Notes: generated by a model from the letters alone, not told the origin. 64,000 nt of DNA from Treponema_B putidum (GCF_007830595.1 NZ_VLLD01000012.1); one strand, 5' to 3'. Shown: positions 32,596-42,020, counted from the stretch's first letter. Translations and numbers: made by a program.

Positions 32596-34674
32596 ATGAA
32601 AATTCGGACATCAGTTAATTTGTTTTTAGCATTTACTTTGATTATTGCTATATGCGGAGCTTTAGTTTCGACTATTTATTATGTCAGGTCATACGTAGAA
32701 AAAACTTTTTACCGTAATATGTATTATCTTTTAGATTCGTCATGTTCCAAATTGCAAAGAGATCTTGAAAGCGGCTTAATGTTGTCAAGGAGCTTTGCAA
32801 ATCAAGAAAACCTTATCCGCTGGTTCGAGTCTTATGAAAAAAATGAGCAAGACGGTGAGGATATAAGGGCTATGCTTTTAAAACTGTCAAATGAAGAAAA
32901 ATTCAGTACCTGTTTTGCCGCTTCCAAATTAACAGGCTCTTATTACGTAGTTGATAAAAATAATATTATACGGGACAGTTTATCAGAAACGGATCCGGCT
33001 GATTCATGGTTTTATTCTCTTTTAAAAGAAAAAGAAGATATGTTTTATAATGTTGATTATAATAAAACCTTGGGAATTACAAATTTTTGGTTTGATTGCA
33101 AAATTTTTAATAACAGAGGAGAGGCTTTGGGATTTGCCGGACTTGCCGTCAATTTGGATAGTTCAATCGAAAATATGAAGAGCTCAATTCCAAGCATAAA
33201 CTCATGGCTTGGATTTATAGATTCCAATAATGAATTTTTAATTTCTTCAAATGGAGATATGGCAGGAAAAAAAGTTACGGATATTACGGGAAAAAGCTTG
33301 CCCGTCGAAGATTTTTCCGGGCTTGAATATTACATAGATAAATATTTAGGAAAGGTTATAATTGCAAAAAAACAAATTGAGGGGCTTCCGTATTATATTG
33401 TACTTGCTTCTCCTATAAATGAATTTATTCCGCCGATGCTCTCAATTTTAAGACTTCCCATAATCTGGTCGGCAGCGATTCTTCTTATTGTAATTTTGTC
33501 AAGCAGATTTTTATTGGGATTTTTATTCGGCCGTTTTGCTAAAATGAATAAGGTATTTAATAAAATTGCCGAAGGAGATTTTACGATAAGGGCAGAAATT
33601 TCAAATGATGAAGTCGGACGCATAACTGCGGTTTTAAATAATGCAATCGAAAAAATTAGAGATGCACTTTCGAATATAGGAGAGCATACAAATAAAATGC
33701 AAAGTATAGGCGAAAGTTTATCGGTCAGTATGATAGAGTCTGCAGCTTCTTTGAACGAAATTACTGCAAATATTGACGGTGTTAAAAATCAAGTAATGAT
33801 TCAAAACTCAAGTGTTGAAGATGCAGTACAAACTGTAAATGAGATTTCTAATACGATATCTGAACTTGATGAATGTATTGACAGTCAAGCTGAAAGTTTT
33901 ATATCTTCTACTAAAGCTGTAGGAGAAATAGTTTCTAATATTGAGGGAGTGAGAGGAAAGGCTCAAGACAACTTAAAAGCCATTAAAGAGCTTGAGCAAA
34001 CGACTCATCAAGGAAAGGAAACGGTAAAGTCTGTTGTGGATATTACACGTATTGTAACCGAACAGTCTGAGGGACTTTTAGATGCAATTTCAGTTATCCA
34101 AAATACTGCGAGTCAAACAAACCTTCTTGCAATGAATGCCGCAATCGAGGCAGCTCATGCAGGAGAATCAGGAAAAGGTTTTGCCGTTGTTGCAGATGAA
34201 ATAAGAAAACTTGCTGAAGAATCCGGAGAACAAGGGCAAAATATCACAAAGGTTTTGGAAGAGTTAAAAAGCAAGATTGAAAATCTAAACGGTGCCGGTC
34301 CCCGTGTTTCCGAGCAATTTGAAAAGATAAGCTCTATGATGGACTTTATTTACAGGCATGAAGACGGAATGATCCGGACTATGAATGAACAGCTTAAAGA
34401 TGCAGAGGCAGTTTTGCATGAGATAAACGGAATGGGAGAATTAAGTCAAGCCGTAAAAAAAAGTTCAGATGAAATGCTTGTCAGAACGGAAAAGATTTCT
34501 CAAGAGTTTAAAAAACTGTCTCTTCTTTCGGAAAAAATAACCCAAAGTATGGCAGAAATGGCCGTCGGTGTAGGGAAGGTAAATAAAAATATCCAAGAGG
34601 TAAACGATACTGCAAGACTGAATAAAGAGACGGCTTCCGGCGTTGCCTCTGAAATTTCAAAGTTTAAGGTTTAA
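32596..34674 (+). CDS. Methyl-accepting chemotaxis protein
   Basis: 692-residue membrane receptor. The first membrane helix is at residues 8-28, a periplasmic Cache-like sensor covers about 30-285, and the second helix (IIWSAAILLIVILSSRFLLG) is near 290-310. It is followed by a HAMP linker (IAEGDFTIRAEISNDEVGRI) and a cytoplasmic coiled-coil signalling domain. The hairpin tip has the invariant NLLAMNAAIEAAHAGESGKG and VADEIRKLAEES. ATG 32596 has GAGGT upstream. The ligand is unknown; there are no che genes nearby. Confidence 0.93.
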   Translation: MKIRTSVNLFLAFTLIIAICGALVSTIYYVRSYVEKTFYRNMYYLLDSSCSKLQRDLESGLMLSRSFANQENLIRWFESYEKNEQDGEDIRAMLLKLSNEEKFSTCFAASKLTGSYYVVDKNNIIRDSLSETDPADSWFYSLLKEKEDMFYNVDYNKTLGITNFWFDCKIFNNRGEALGFAGLAVNLDSSIENMKSSIPSINSWLGFIDSNNEFLISSNGDMAGKKVTDITGKSLPVEDFSGLEYYIDKYLGKVIIAKKQIEGLPYYIVLASPINEFIPPMLSILRLPIIWSAAILLIVILSSRFLLGFLFGRFAKMNKVFNKIAEGDFTIRAEISNDEVGRITAVLNNAIEKIRDALSNIGEHTNKMQSIGESLSVSMIESAASLNEITANIDGVKNQVMIQNSSVEDAVQTVNEISNTISELDECIDSQAESFISSTKAVGEIVSNIEGVRGKAQDNLKAIKELEQTTHQGKETVKSVVDITRIVTEQSEGLLDAISVIQNTASQTNLLAMNAAIEAAHAGESGKGFAVVADEIRKLAEESGEQGQNITKVLEELKSKIENLNGAGPRVSEQFEKISSMMDFIYRHEDGMIRTMNEQLKDAEAVLHEINGMGELSQAVKKSSDEMLVRTEKISQEFKKLSLLSEKITQSMAEMAVGVGKVNKNIQEVNDTARLNKETASGVASEISKFKV

Positions 34675-34685
34675 GTTGAGAAAAA

Positions 34686-36035
34686 TTATTTTTCTAAGTA
34701 TAATTTTCTTCTGTATATTGGATAATAAATTATAAATATAATGCTTGTCAAAGTCCATGAGATAGGAAAGGCTAGAACAATCATTTCAATTACAGGGTTT
34801 ATAGGAACAAATAAAAATATCCAAGCAATGCGGGAAACACAAACTCCGAGGAGGATTATTAACATGGGCTTAAAAGTTTCTCCGGTTGCGTGGATGGCTG
34901 CCGAAAAAACTTCCGTGAATATAAAAACCGTATAAAATGGTGCGAGAATGTGCATAAGCCTTTCGCTTATTGTAAGAACGCCGTAATCCTTTGAGTTAAT
35001 AAAAAGTTTTCCCAAGGGAACATTCCAAAAATAAAGAATTACACAAACACTTCCTATTATAATTCCGGACATAATAAGACTTAATCGTACAACTCCGGTA
35101 ATGCGGTCATATTTTTTTGCACCGTAATTTTGAGCAACAAAGGTTGCAACTGAAGAGGTAATAGCTTCAAGCAAAATCCAAACTAAAAAGTCCAACTTGC
35201 CGCAAACTGCCCAAGCCGCAATGTTGGTCGTGCCCGTACCGTTTACCGTCGCCTGAATTATCATATTTGCTATAGGAAAAAAAGCCGACTGTATACCGAT
35301 AGGAAGTCCGAGCCTTGCAATCTTGATAGAAGAGAGCCTGTCAATTTTTATCTTGCTAAGGAGCAAGGGACAGCATCCCGTTTTTTTTGTGAGAACAAAA
35401 AGGATTATTACAGCACTTATAAGTTGTGAAATAACCGTTGCAAGAGCTGCCCCTCCTATTCCCCAATTAAAAATTCCTATAAAGATTAAGTCCAAAATTA
35501 CATTTGATATTGAAGAAATTATAAGTGCATAAAAAGGAGTTTTGGAATTTCCCATTGCACGCAAAATTCCAGAGCCGATATTATAAAAAAGGGAGACTCC
35601 CATTCCTGCAAAATAAATTCTGACATAGCCCAATGTCATCTCAAAAATATCTTTAGGAACGCCCATCATAAAAAGAAGCATGGGAGAAATAAGAACTCCG
35701 ATTATCGAAAGACTTATGCCCGCAATAAGGGTTAAGCCTATTGAAGTGTGAATTGCAGTAAAGAGTTCATTGATTTTTTTTGCACCGAATAATTGGGAGA
35801 TAATAATTGTTGCCCCTGCCGAAAGTCCGCTAAAAAGATTTATCGGCAGTTTTAATAAACTTAAAACGGAATCAATGGCTGCAAGACCTTCCTTGCCTGT
35901 AAACTTCCCGACAATGACGGCATCGGCTGCCGTATATAAATGCTGAAAAAAGTTTCCTGCCAAAATGGGAAGAGTAAATATTATCAAAGTTTTCCAAATT
36001 ACGCCTTCGGTAAGATCCAAGTCTTTTTTGTACAT
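34686..36035 (-). CDS. MATE-family multidrug/metabolite exporter
   Basis: 449-residue inner-membrane protein with twelve hydrophobic segments in two halves. The start LTEGVIWKTLIIFTLPILAG and the AADAVIVGKFTG, GAGTIISQLFGAK-like (SAGATIIISQLFGAKK) and NGTGTTNIAAWAV motifs are typical of MATE proteins of the DinF/NorM group. The substrate is unknown. The start at 36035 has AAAGG upstream. It is convergent with the chemotaxis receptor and borders the right island. Confidence 0.88.
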   Translation of the reverse strand: MYKKDLDLTEGVIWKTLIIFTLPILAGNFFQHLYTAADAVIVGKFTGKEGLAAIDSVLSLLKLPINLFSGLSAGATIIISQLFGAKKINELFTAIHTSIGLTLIAGISLSIIGVLISPMLLFMMGVPKDIFEMTLGYVRIYFAGMGVSLFYNIGSGILRAMGNSKTPFYALIISSISNVILDLIFIGIFNWGIGGAALATVISQLISAVIILFVLTKKTGCCPLLLSKIKIDRLSSIKIARLGLPIGIQSAFFPIANMIIQATVNGTGTTNIAAWAVCGKLDFLVWILLEAITSSVATFVAQNYGAKKYDRITGVVRLSLIMSGIIIGSVCVILYFWNVPLGKLFINSKDYGVLTISERLMHILAPFYTVFIFTEVFSAAIHATGETFKPMLIILLGVCVSRIAWIFLFVPINPVIEMIVLAFPISWTLTSIIFIIYYPIYRRKLYLEK

Positions 36036-36861
36036 AGCCTTTTTTCCGTTTTGAGATTCCCTGCTAAAACCTTGGGTTACATAATAAGAATAAAATTAGA
36101 GCTTGTCAACGAAAGAACACCGTTTTGTCAAAACCGTTTTTTTTAATTTTAGGATATTATAAATTTGATAAAATTGATATTCCGACCCCTTGAATTTTTC
36201 TATATTTTATGCTATAATTAAATTATGGTAATGAAAATTTTTCGGCTATTTACAATTTTCTCTTTCCCGATATTTACGGAATAAAAATGACTTGAAAAAT
36301 GTTAGCCTAGGTTTACCCCCCCCAATTTCTCTATTAAGTAAAATATCTCTAATTAAAGCTAGTAATACTTATTTTTCTCATATAGGTCAATTCTTTTTTG
36401 AAAATAAACCACAAGGGACGCAAAGATGCTCAAGTTTTTGCTCAAGCTCTTGCTTGAGTTGCGCAAAGGCTATAAATAAAATTTTTTCTCAATCTATAAT
36501 CAAAAATAGTTTGTCAAATATGTTAAGGCTGCAAAAACAAAACAGTGTTTTTCACTTTATTTTATGGTTTTCTGCATTTTATACATAAATTTTGTTCATA
36601 ATTATTTTTTCTTTATTTCTAGAGTTTAAAACGCATATACATAACTGTATTAATCGTCTTTGCAAATTTTTATATATGCGGTTTATTGTGCCGAGAGGAG
36701 GTTTTACATGACATGAGTACCGATATCTGCCTTGAACCATTGCGTTTTGCAAAAAATATGGATAATTGGCAACATCAAAGATCGATTTATCATACGGTTG
36801 TAGTAATCGATAAATATTTTTATTCAAACAGTTCGTTTGAAAATTTAATCCCCGTAAAGTA
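36036..36861. other. 826-nt intergenic region bordering the right island
   Basis: It holds the inner inverted-repeat arm 36295-36379 and one marginal ORF at 36713-36889 with a good AGGAGG. The other open frames have no family features and look spurious. A run of related CAAG/GCTTGAG units near 36428-36455 forms a small hairpin. It lacks the body of the TvpA-like gene that is present on the left. Confidence 0.6.
36295..36379. repeat. Inner arm of the inverted duplication (partner 5019-5104)
   Basis: This is the inverse of 5019-5104 with a few substitutions and a poly-C of eight against nine G. It marks the inner edge of the right-hand island copy. Confidence 0.8.
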
Positions 36862-36889
36862 TCCGAATGGTGCTGGAACGTGTATGTGA
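36713..36889 (+). CDS. Unassigned short ORF joined out of frame to the orphan variable region
   Basis: 58-residue ORF (start MSTDICLEPLRFAKN) behind an AGGAGG; an ATG five bases upstream opens only a two-codon frame. It runs into the variable-region fragment in another frame and stops there. The N-terminal 50 residues do not resemble the TvpA-like protein and I recognise no family. It is probably a remnant produced by recombination at the VR boundary. Confidence 0.3.
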   Translation: MSTDICLEPLRFAKNMDNWQHQRSIYHTVVVIDKYFYSNSSFENLIPVKYPNGAGTCM

Positions 36890-37065
36890 ATACGCCTACA
36901 GGCGGGCAGGATCCTACGGGTGCTGTATACGGTTCTGACCGCGTCGAACGCGGCGGCGCCTATCACATCTTTGACGCTAACTTCGTCGCTCGTGCCTGGC
37001 GGGGCGACTACAAATCGGACCTTCGCGTCAGCTCTATTGGTTTTCGTGTGGCGTGCCGGCCATAA
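36862..37065 (+). pseudogene. Orphan variable region of a TvpA-like gene
   Basis: 67 codons homologous to the C-terminus of the TvpA-like protein: EWCWNVYVNTP, then RVERGGAYHIFDANF, ending IGFRVACRP and TAA. The lipoprotein signal and the rest of the lectin-fold domain are missing. The 13 codons after GGCGGC all end in C or T while their first two bases vary freely, the footprint expected if a DGR template has AAC/AAT codons. It was therefore probably diversified before or despite truncation. The flanking 3' sequence is identical in kind to that of the left gene. Confidence 0.75.
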
Positions 37066-37068
37066 GTC

Positions 37069-37101
37069 GATAAAAAATGTACATCCTGTACATTTTTTAT
37101 C
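37069..37101 (+). terminator. Perfect 15-bp hairpin after the orphan variable region
   Basis: The same hairpin as at 3252-3284 (arms GATAAAAAATGTACA and TGTACATTTTTTATC), starting 4 nt after the stop codon. Confidence 0.7.
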
Positions 37102-37173
37102 TTAGAGTTTTGCCTGACAGCAAAACTCTCGAAGCTGTAACCACCGCCATCCGTGGCGGTGGTGGATTAACTA

Positions 37174-37209
37174 TTAACTTTTCTAAACCGTCCATTGGGC
37201 GGTTTTGAA
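37174..37209 (+). repeat. 36-nt direct repeat, left copy
   Basis: It contains an imperfect palindrome (AAACCGTCCATTGGGCGGTTT). It matches 37585-37620 with two differences; the left island has a single copy near 3138-3173. Confidence 0.75.
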
Positions 37210-37235
37210 GGAAATGATTTAAGGAGAAATAAAAT

Positions 37236-37574
37236 ATGGAAAATAAAAGATTTAATTTTGATGATAATTTATCTGTTATTATTACGGAAAAATCTTCAAA
37301 TGCCCTGTCAACAATATATGAATTTAAATTTGTTGACAGATTAGATAAAAAAATTGGAAAAGTTCATTTTGAGTTTGAAGAATTTACTACTATTAACGAT
37401 GAAACATTAAAATCTATCGAGATGGCTGCATCCGAATTTCAAAATAATATGTATAAAATTTTGGAAGAATTTGAAAATATTTTAAATATTGATCGTAAGA
37501 AAAAATTTGATAGATTTCTTTCTGCTGTAATATTAGCTTTCACTAAAATGAAAGAGAAGAATTGTACCAATTAA
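37236..37574 (+). CDS. Cassette-like hypothetical protein
   Basis: 112-residue soluble protein of unknown family beginning MENKRFNFDDNLSVIITEK, with a helical C-terminal half (LEEFENILNIDRKKKFDRFL). It starts after AAGGAG. It is absent from the corresponding place in the left island and is enclosed by two copies of a 36-nt palindromic direct repeat, which suggests arrival as a discrete unit. An immunity or toxin/antitoxin role cannot be judged from the sequence. Confidence 0.55.
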   Translation: MENKRFNFDDNLSVIITEKSSNALSTIYEFKFVDRLDKKIGKVHFEFEEFTTINDETLKSIEMAASEFQNNMYKILEEFENILNIDRKKKFDRFLSAVILAFTKMKEKNCTN

Positions 37575-37584
37575 TATTATCAAT

Positions 37585-37620
37585 TTAACTTTTCAAAACC
37601 GCCCATTGGGCGGTTTTGAA
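37585..37620 (+). repeat. 36-nt direct repeat, right copy
   Basis: Here the palindrome is perfect: TTTTCAAAACCGCCCA against TGGGCGGTTTTGAAAA. After it, sequence identity with the left island (about 3003-3137, inverted) resumes. Confidence 0.75.
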
Positions 37621-37765
37621 AATCAAATAAGTATTAAAATTCCGCTATGGATAGCGGTAGTTAGAACTTATAAACACTTTCCACATATTGAAGATTAGCG
37701 AAACAATTTTAAGTAGAGACAAGGCCTCCCCGTCAGGTTTACGCCTCTCCCCTAATTTACAGTTC

Positions 37766-37939
37766 CTAAATTTCGGATTCGGGAAGGCCTGTTATTAACA
37801 AAATCTCGGAAATCGGATAGCCTCTGTTTTTCATAAGTTTTGCTGTTTCTATCGATTTTTGCTTTAAGCCTTCGGAAAAGCCCTTATACCTAGCATCCAT
37901 CTCAAAAGTGGACATTAATCTATATTCTTGTCTTGCTTG
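37766..37939 (-). pseudogene. 3' remnant of an Rpn-family nuclease gene
   Basis: 57 codons, QARQEYRLMSTFEMD to ITGLPESEI, clearly paralogous to residues about 207-256 of the nuclease at 2226. The whole catalytic domain is missing; upstream sequence changes to a hairpin-rich GC stretch at 37948. It is inverted relative to the intact gene. Confidence 0.8.
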
Positions 37940-38246
37940 TATATATAGGGGGAGAGAACACCCCGTTCAGAGCAGGGTTTTCTCTCCCCCTGTACCCCCT
38001 CTTTTTCTCGCGCTGCCAAAGGACTTGCCGCCCTTTGGAATCCCGCATTGTTATAAAGTTTCTGGTCAATTCTTTGGTTGAGTTAGGAAACAAAGGTTCT
38101 GAGCGAAATTTAAATGTTGTCTACGCAAAGATATTTATAGTTATTATTTGAAAAAATTAGTAAATTATAAAAAGATTTTTGTAATCAATGCATTAAAAAA
38201 AATCTTAGCGCTATTTGCGCTCCCTGCGGTTAAATTAAACACGCCT
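37940..38246. other. Repeat debris between the right island and the ABC exporter
   Basis: An 11-bp hairpin (GGGGGAGAGAA/TTCTCTCCCCC, 37948-37990) is followed by a CCAAAGG/CCTTTGG hairpin near 38025-38050. AACAAAGGTTCT and TTTGCGCTCCCTGCGGTTAA segments have relatives in opposite orientation at 5231-5310. No gene is supported. Confidence 0.55.
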
Positions 38247-38275
38247 TTGACTCTTTCTCCCCTTTGTGTTATACT
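38247..38275 (+). promoter_or_regulatory. Promoter of the ABC exporter pair, near-leaderless
   Basis: TTGACT (38247-38252), 17-nt spacer, TATACT (38270-38275). The predicted start at 38282 is 3 nt before the ATG at 38285; no Shine-Dalgarno is present. Confidence 0.6.
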
Positions 38276-38284
38276 CCTTTCCTT

Positions 38285-40099
38285 ATGGAAAAAGAGGAAA
38301 AAAAAGAAGAGCCTATAAAATACGGCATTTTAAGCAATGTTCTATTTATGCTTAAAACATCTTTTAGAACTTATAAGTCGGTGCCTGTTTTGATTTTGTT
38401 GGAATCTCTTTTATATACGGGAGATAATTTAATTTCGATATTTTTTGCGCCTGCTGTTTTAACCCTAATTCAAAGCAATGCTCCCATTAAAAATCTTTTA
38501 ATAACTATTTTTGCCTTTGCTTTTTCTTTAATGCTTTTACGCGGACTCCTCTCTTATCTGCAAACGAACCATCTATTCGGGCGGATTGGAGTTAGGAGCG
38601 AGCTTATTTTTATGATAGGCAGTAAGGCGATGAACACTTCCTATAATAACTTGGATAATAAGGATTTTGAAGCAAAGAAAAATAAGGCGATGAATGTTAC
38701 CGGCGGTAACTCGGAATCTACCGAAGCTATTTGGACTACCTTACAGGGGCTTCTTCAATACCTTCTTTGCTTTATCATCTATCTTGTTATCCTTGCTTCC
38801 TTAAATCTTAATATAATTTTAATTACCATTTTAACAACCTGCGTAAGCTTTTTTATCACCAACAGTGTAAGCTCTTGGATGTATAAGAGGCGTGATGAAG
38901 AAAATAAGCATGTAAATCATTTACGCTACATAACCCAAACCGGAAAAAATAAGCAGCTTGCAAAGGATATCCGTCTTTTTGGAATGGAGGCTTGGCTTAA
39001 AGAATTATATGAAAAGCATCTAAGGCTTTACAGCAATTTTTATCTTCAAGGAGAAAAGCGTTATTTTTTTGCCGACCTTGCAGACCTTGTTTTAACCTTT
39101 TTGCGGAACGGCCTTATTTACTATTGGCTGATAAGTCTTGTCTTACAAAAAAATATAAGCGTTCCGCAATTTATCCTTTATTTTGCCGCAGCGGGAACCT
39201 TTACCCAATGGGTAAGCGGTATTTTAAATAAGTTTTCAGTTCTGCATAAGCAAAGTCTGGATATTTCCCGCCTTAGAGAATTTTTTGAATTCAAGGAGAA
39301 CTACCTATTTGAAAAAGGTGAAGAAGTTCCTCTACAAAAAGAAAACCTCATCGAGCTAAAAGATGTCAGCCTTTTATATTCGGAAGGCGGAACTCCTGTT
39401 TTGGATAGGTTTAATTTGACTTTGAAGCCTAAAGAAAAACTCGCCATTGTCGGCTTAAACGGGGCAGGGAAAACAAGCCTTGTAAAACTTATTACCGGCC
39501 TTTATGATCCTACAGAAGGAGAGGTTTTATTTAACGGAAAAAATATAAAAGAATTTAACCGGAGCGAATACTATAAGTGCTTTAGTGCTGTCTTTCAGGA
39601 GTTTTCGATTTTGCCTACCAGTATTGCAGTAAACATTGCACAAAGCCGAGAGGTCATTGACAAGAAAAAAATTGAAGAAGTGCTAAAACTTTCGGGACTC
39701 TATGATAAGGTTCAGGCTCTTCCCCAAAAAGAAGAAACCCGTCTTTGCAAGGATATTTTCTTTGATGCAGTAGAACTTTCAGGCGGCGAAACTCAAAAGC
39801 TCTTACTTGCAAGGGCACTTTACAATGACAGGCCCTTTTTAATATTGGATGAACCTACGGCGGCCTTGGACCCTATCGCTGAACATGAGCTTTACACTAA
39901 ATATAACGATTTATCGAAGGACAAAACTTCTATCTTTATTTCGCACCGGCTCGCTTCTACCCGTTTTTGTGACAGGATTATTTTTATAAAAGACGGAAAG
40001 ATAATCGAAGAAGGCACTCATGATTCTCTTTTAAAAAAGGGCGGTGAGTACGCTCATCTTTTTGAAGTACAAAGCAAGTATTATAAGGAAGAAATCTGA
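38285..40099 (+). CDS. ABC exporter, fused permease-ATPase, first subunit
   Basis: 604-residue half transporter. The N-terminal ~330 residues contain six predicted membrane helices; the nucleotide-binding domain follows, with Walker A GLNGAGKTS, signature LSGGETQ, Walker B FLILDEPTAALDP and switch His SHRL. The next gene overlaps by one base and is a paralogue, so the two probably form a heterodimeric exporter. There is a stretch before LSGGE with an unusual ETRLCKDIFFDAVE insertion instead of the common GYxTxVGExG. The substrate is unknown (lipid, peptide or drug). Confidence 0.87.
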   Translation: MEKEEKKEEPIKYGILSNVLFMLKTSFRTYKSVPVLILLESLLYTGDNLISIFFAPAVLTLIQSNAPIKNLLITIFAFAFSLMLLRGLLSYLQTNHLFGRIGVRSELIFMIGSKAMNTSYNNLDNKDFEAKKNKAMNVTGGNSESTEAIWTTLQGLLQYLLCFIIYLVILASLNLNIILITILTTCVSFFITNSVSSWMYKRRDEENKHVNHLRYITQTGKNKQLAKDIRLFGMEAWLKELYEKHLRLYSNFYLQGEKRYFFADLADLVLTFLRNGLIYYWLISLVLQKNISVPQFILYFAAAGTFTQWVSGILNKFSVLHKQSLDISRLREFFEFKENYLFEKGEEVPLQKENLIELKDVSLLYSEGGTPVLDRFNLTLKPKEKLAIVGLNGAGKTSLVKLITGLYDPTEGEVLFNGKNIKEFNRSEYYKCFSAVFQEFSILPTSIAVNIAQSREVIDKKKIEEVLKLSGLYDKVQALPQKEETRLCKDIFFDAVELSGGETQKLLLARALYNDRPFLILDEPTAALDPIAEHELYTKYNDLSKDKTSIFISHRLASTRFCDRIIFIKDGKIIEEGTHDSLLKKGGEYAHLFEVQSKYYKEEI

Positions 40100-41988
40100 T
40101 GAAAACTGAAAAAGGATATAATCAAAAAAGACATAACAAGGGCTTGAATCGGCGGGCTTTTTTGCTTCTCTTTAAAAAGGCTCCTTTGTTTTTTATTTCC
40201 GTGCTTGGAGAAAAAGTTTTTACAAGCCTTTTGCCCTTTATAGGCATTTTCTTTTCGGCAAGAATTATAAACGAGCTTGTTTTAATTTATTCGGGGAAAG
40301 GAGATTTATCAAAAATCAAAAGTTTGGTTTTACTCTCTCTTATTTTAACGGCTGTCTGCATGTTCGTTTCTTCCTTATTTAAAAGATGGGCAAACTATGA
40401 AGGCCGGAGCGTTGATTATAAACTGCAAGATATCTATGTTCAAAAGTTTTTAAGCATGGACTTTCAAGATGTTGAATCCGCAAAAACAAATGAGGTTTAT
40501 ACAAGGATATGGCAAAATACAAATTACGGGGGCTGGGGCTTGGAAAAAATCATTTGGGTTTATACAAGATGTTCTACCCATATTACTTCCGTTATTACTT
40601 CGGCCGCATTGAGCATAAGCCTTTTTAGCTTTAAGGTTCAAAGCGCTGAATTGGCCTTTTTAAATAATCCTTTGTTTATCTTTGTAATTCTTTTTAGCAT
40701 CGTGCTTTTAATCCTTATTCCTGCAAAACTTCAAACAATGTCCGATTCCTATTGGGCAATTGTTTCGGAGGATGCCACAGAGGGAAACAGAGTGTTTAGT
40801 TTTTTCTTTAGGCTCTTTAACGAAAAAAATCGTGCAATGGATGTGCGTATCTACGGCCAGCAGGGGGAGGGCAGCACAATAAGGTCTTCCAATAATATTT
40901 TTATGCCGGGCGGAAGGGTTTCGCAATATGCTAAAAAAGAGATGGGCTTTTTTGCTTTTTTATCGGCCTTTATTTCTACCTCTCTTTTAATAGTCATTTA
41001 CGGTTTTGTTGGGCTGAAGGCCTTAGGAGGTGCCTTCCCTGCTGGAAACCTAATGCAATATGCGGCAAGCATCACAGCCCTTTCTTCCGCCCTCACCGAA
41101 ATTTTTACGATTGCAGGAGAGGCAAAAAACAATAGGGAATTTTTAAAGGATGTGTTTGACTTCTTGGATATAAAAAACGGAATGTGCATGAACAAGGCTC
41201 AGGTCAGCTATCAAAAAAATGATGCTCCGGCTCTTAAAGAGCCGTTAATAGAATTTAAAAACGTTTCCTTTGCTTATCCCGATTCCGAAAAAACCGTTTT
41301 AAAGAATTTAAACCTTACTTTAAGGCAGGGCGAGCGGCTTGCCGTAGTCGGTAAAAACGGGAGCGGTAAGACTACATTTGTAAAACTCCTCTGCCGTCTC
41401 TATGACCCGGTAGAAGGCGAAATTCTTTTTAACGGAAAAAATATAAAAGAATATGACTATAAAGAATACCTAAACCTTTTTTCCGTAGTTTTTCAGGATT
41501 TTAAACTCCTTGCCCTTCCTCTTGCCCAAAACATTTCAGGCGGGCAGGTTTACGATAAACTCAAGGTCTTGGAGGTTCTAAAAAATACCGGCCTCGATCT
41601 TTCTAAATTTAAAAATGCGGAAAAAACTTATCTTTATAAAAACTTCGATGATGATGGCGTAAACATTTCAGGCGGGGAAGGGCAAAAGATTGCAATAGCT
41701 CGAGCTCTTTATAAGGATTCTCCTTTTATAATCTTGGACGAACCTACAGCCGCCCTCGACCCAATTGCCGAAGCCGAAATCTACTCCAAATTCGATAGCC
41801 TTGTAAAGAACAAAACTTCCCTTTATATTTCGCACCGCCTTTCTTCCTGTAGGTTTTGTTCCCATATTTTGGTTTTTGACGCCGGTAGCATAGTCCAAGA
41901 AGGCAGCCACGAAGAACTTTTAGCGGAAGCCGGCCTTTACAGTAAATTGTGGAACGCCCAAGCACAGTATTATCAAAATCACCCCTAG
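40099..41988 (+). CDS. ABC exporter, fused permease-ATPase, second subunit
   Basis: 629-residue partner of the preceding gene, translationally coupled (TGATG). Membrane domain in the first ~350 residues, then ATPase with Walker A GKNGSGKTT, signature ISGGEGQ, Walker B FIILDEPTAALDP and SHRL. Both subunits have the same NGKNIKE motif and a similar degenerate region before the signature. No accessory biosynthetic gene is adjacent. Confidence 0.87.
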   Translation: MKTEKGYNQKRHNKGLNRRAFLLLFKKAPLFFISVLGEKVFTSLLPFIGIFFSARIINELVLIYSGKGDLSKIKSLVLLSLILTAVCMFVSSLFKRWANYEGRSVDYKLQDIYVQKFLSMDFQDVESAKTNEVYTRIWQNTNYGGWGLEKIIWVYTRCSTHITSVITSAALSISLFSFKVQSAELAFLNNPLFIFVILFSIVLLILIPAKLQTMSDSYWAIVSEDATEGNRVFSFFFRLFNEKNRAMDVRIYGQQGEGSTIRSSNNIFMPGGRVSQYAKKEMGFFAFLSAFISTSLLIVIYGFVGLKALGGAFPAGNLMQYAASITALSSALTEIFTIAGEAKNNREFLKDVFDFLDIKNGMCMNKAQVSYQKNDAPALKEPLIEFKNVSFAYPDSEKTVLKNLNLTLRQGERLAVVGKNGSGKTTFVKLLCRLYDPVEGEILFNGKNIKEYDYKEYLNLFSVVFQDFKLLALPLAQNISGGQVYDKLKVLEVLKNTGLDLSKFKNAEKTYLYKNFDDDGVNISGGEGQKIAIARALYKDSPFIILDEPTAALDPIAEAEIYSKFDSLVKNKTSLYISHRLSSCRFCSHILVFDAGSIVQEGSHEELLAEAGLYSKLWNAQAQYYQNHP

Positions 41989-42020
41989 ACAAAAACTCCG
42001 ATTTTGTGTATAGTCCTTGC

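Noticed and set aside
36292..36588. 98-codon ORF on the plus strand in the right island
   Set aside because: It starts inside the 36295-36379 inverted-repeat arm and has no ribosome-binding site or recognisable family. The equivalent left copy is not open in the same way.
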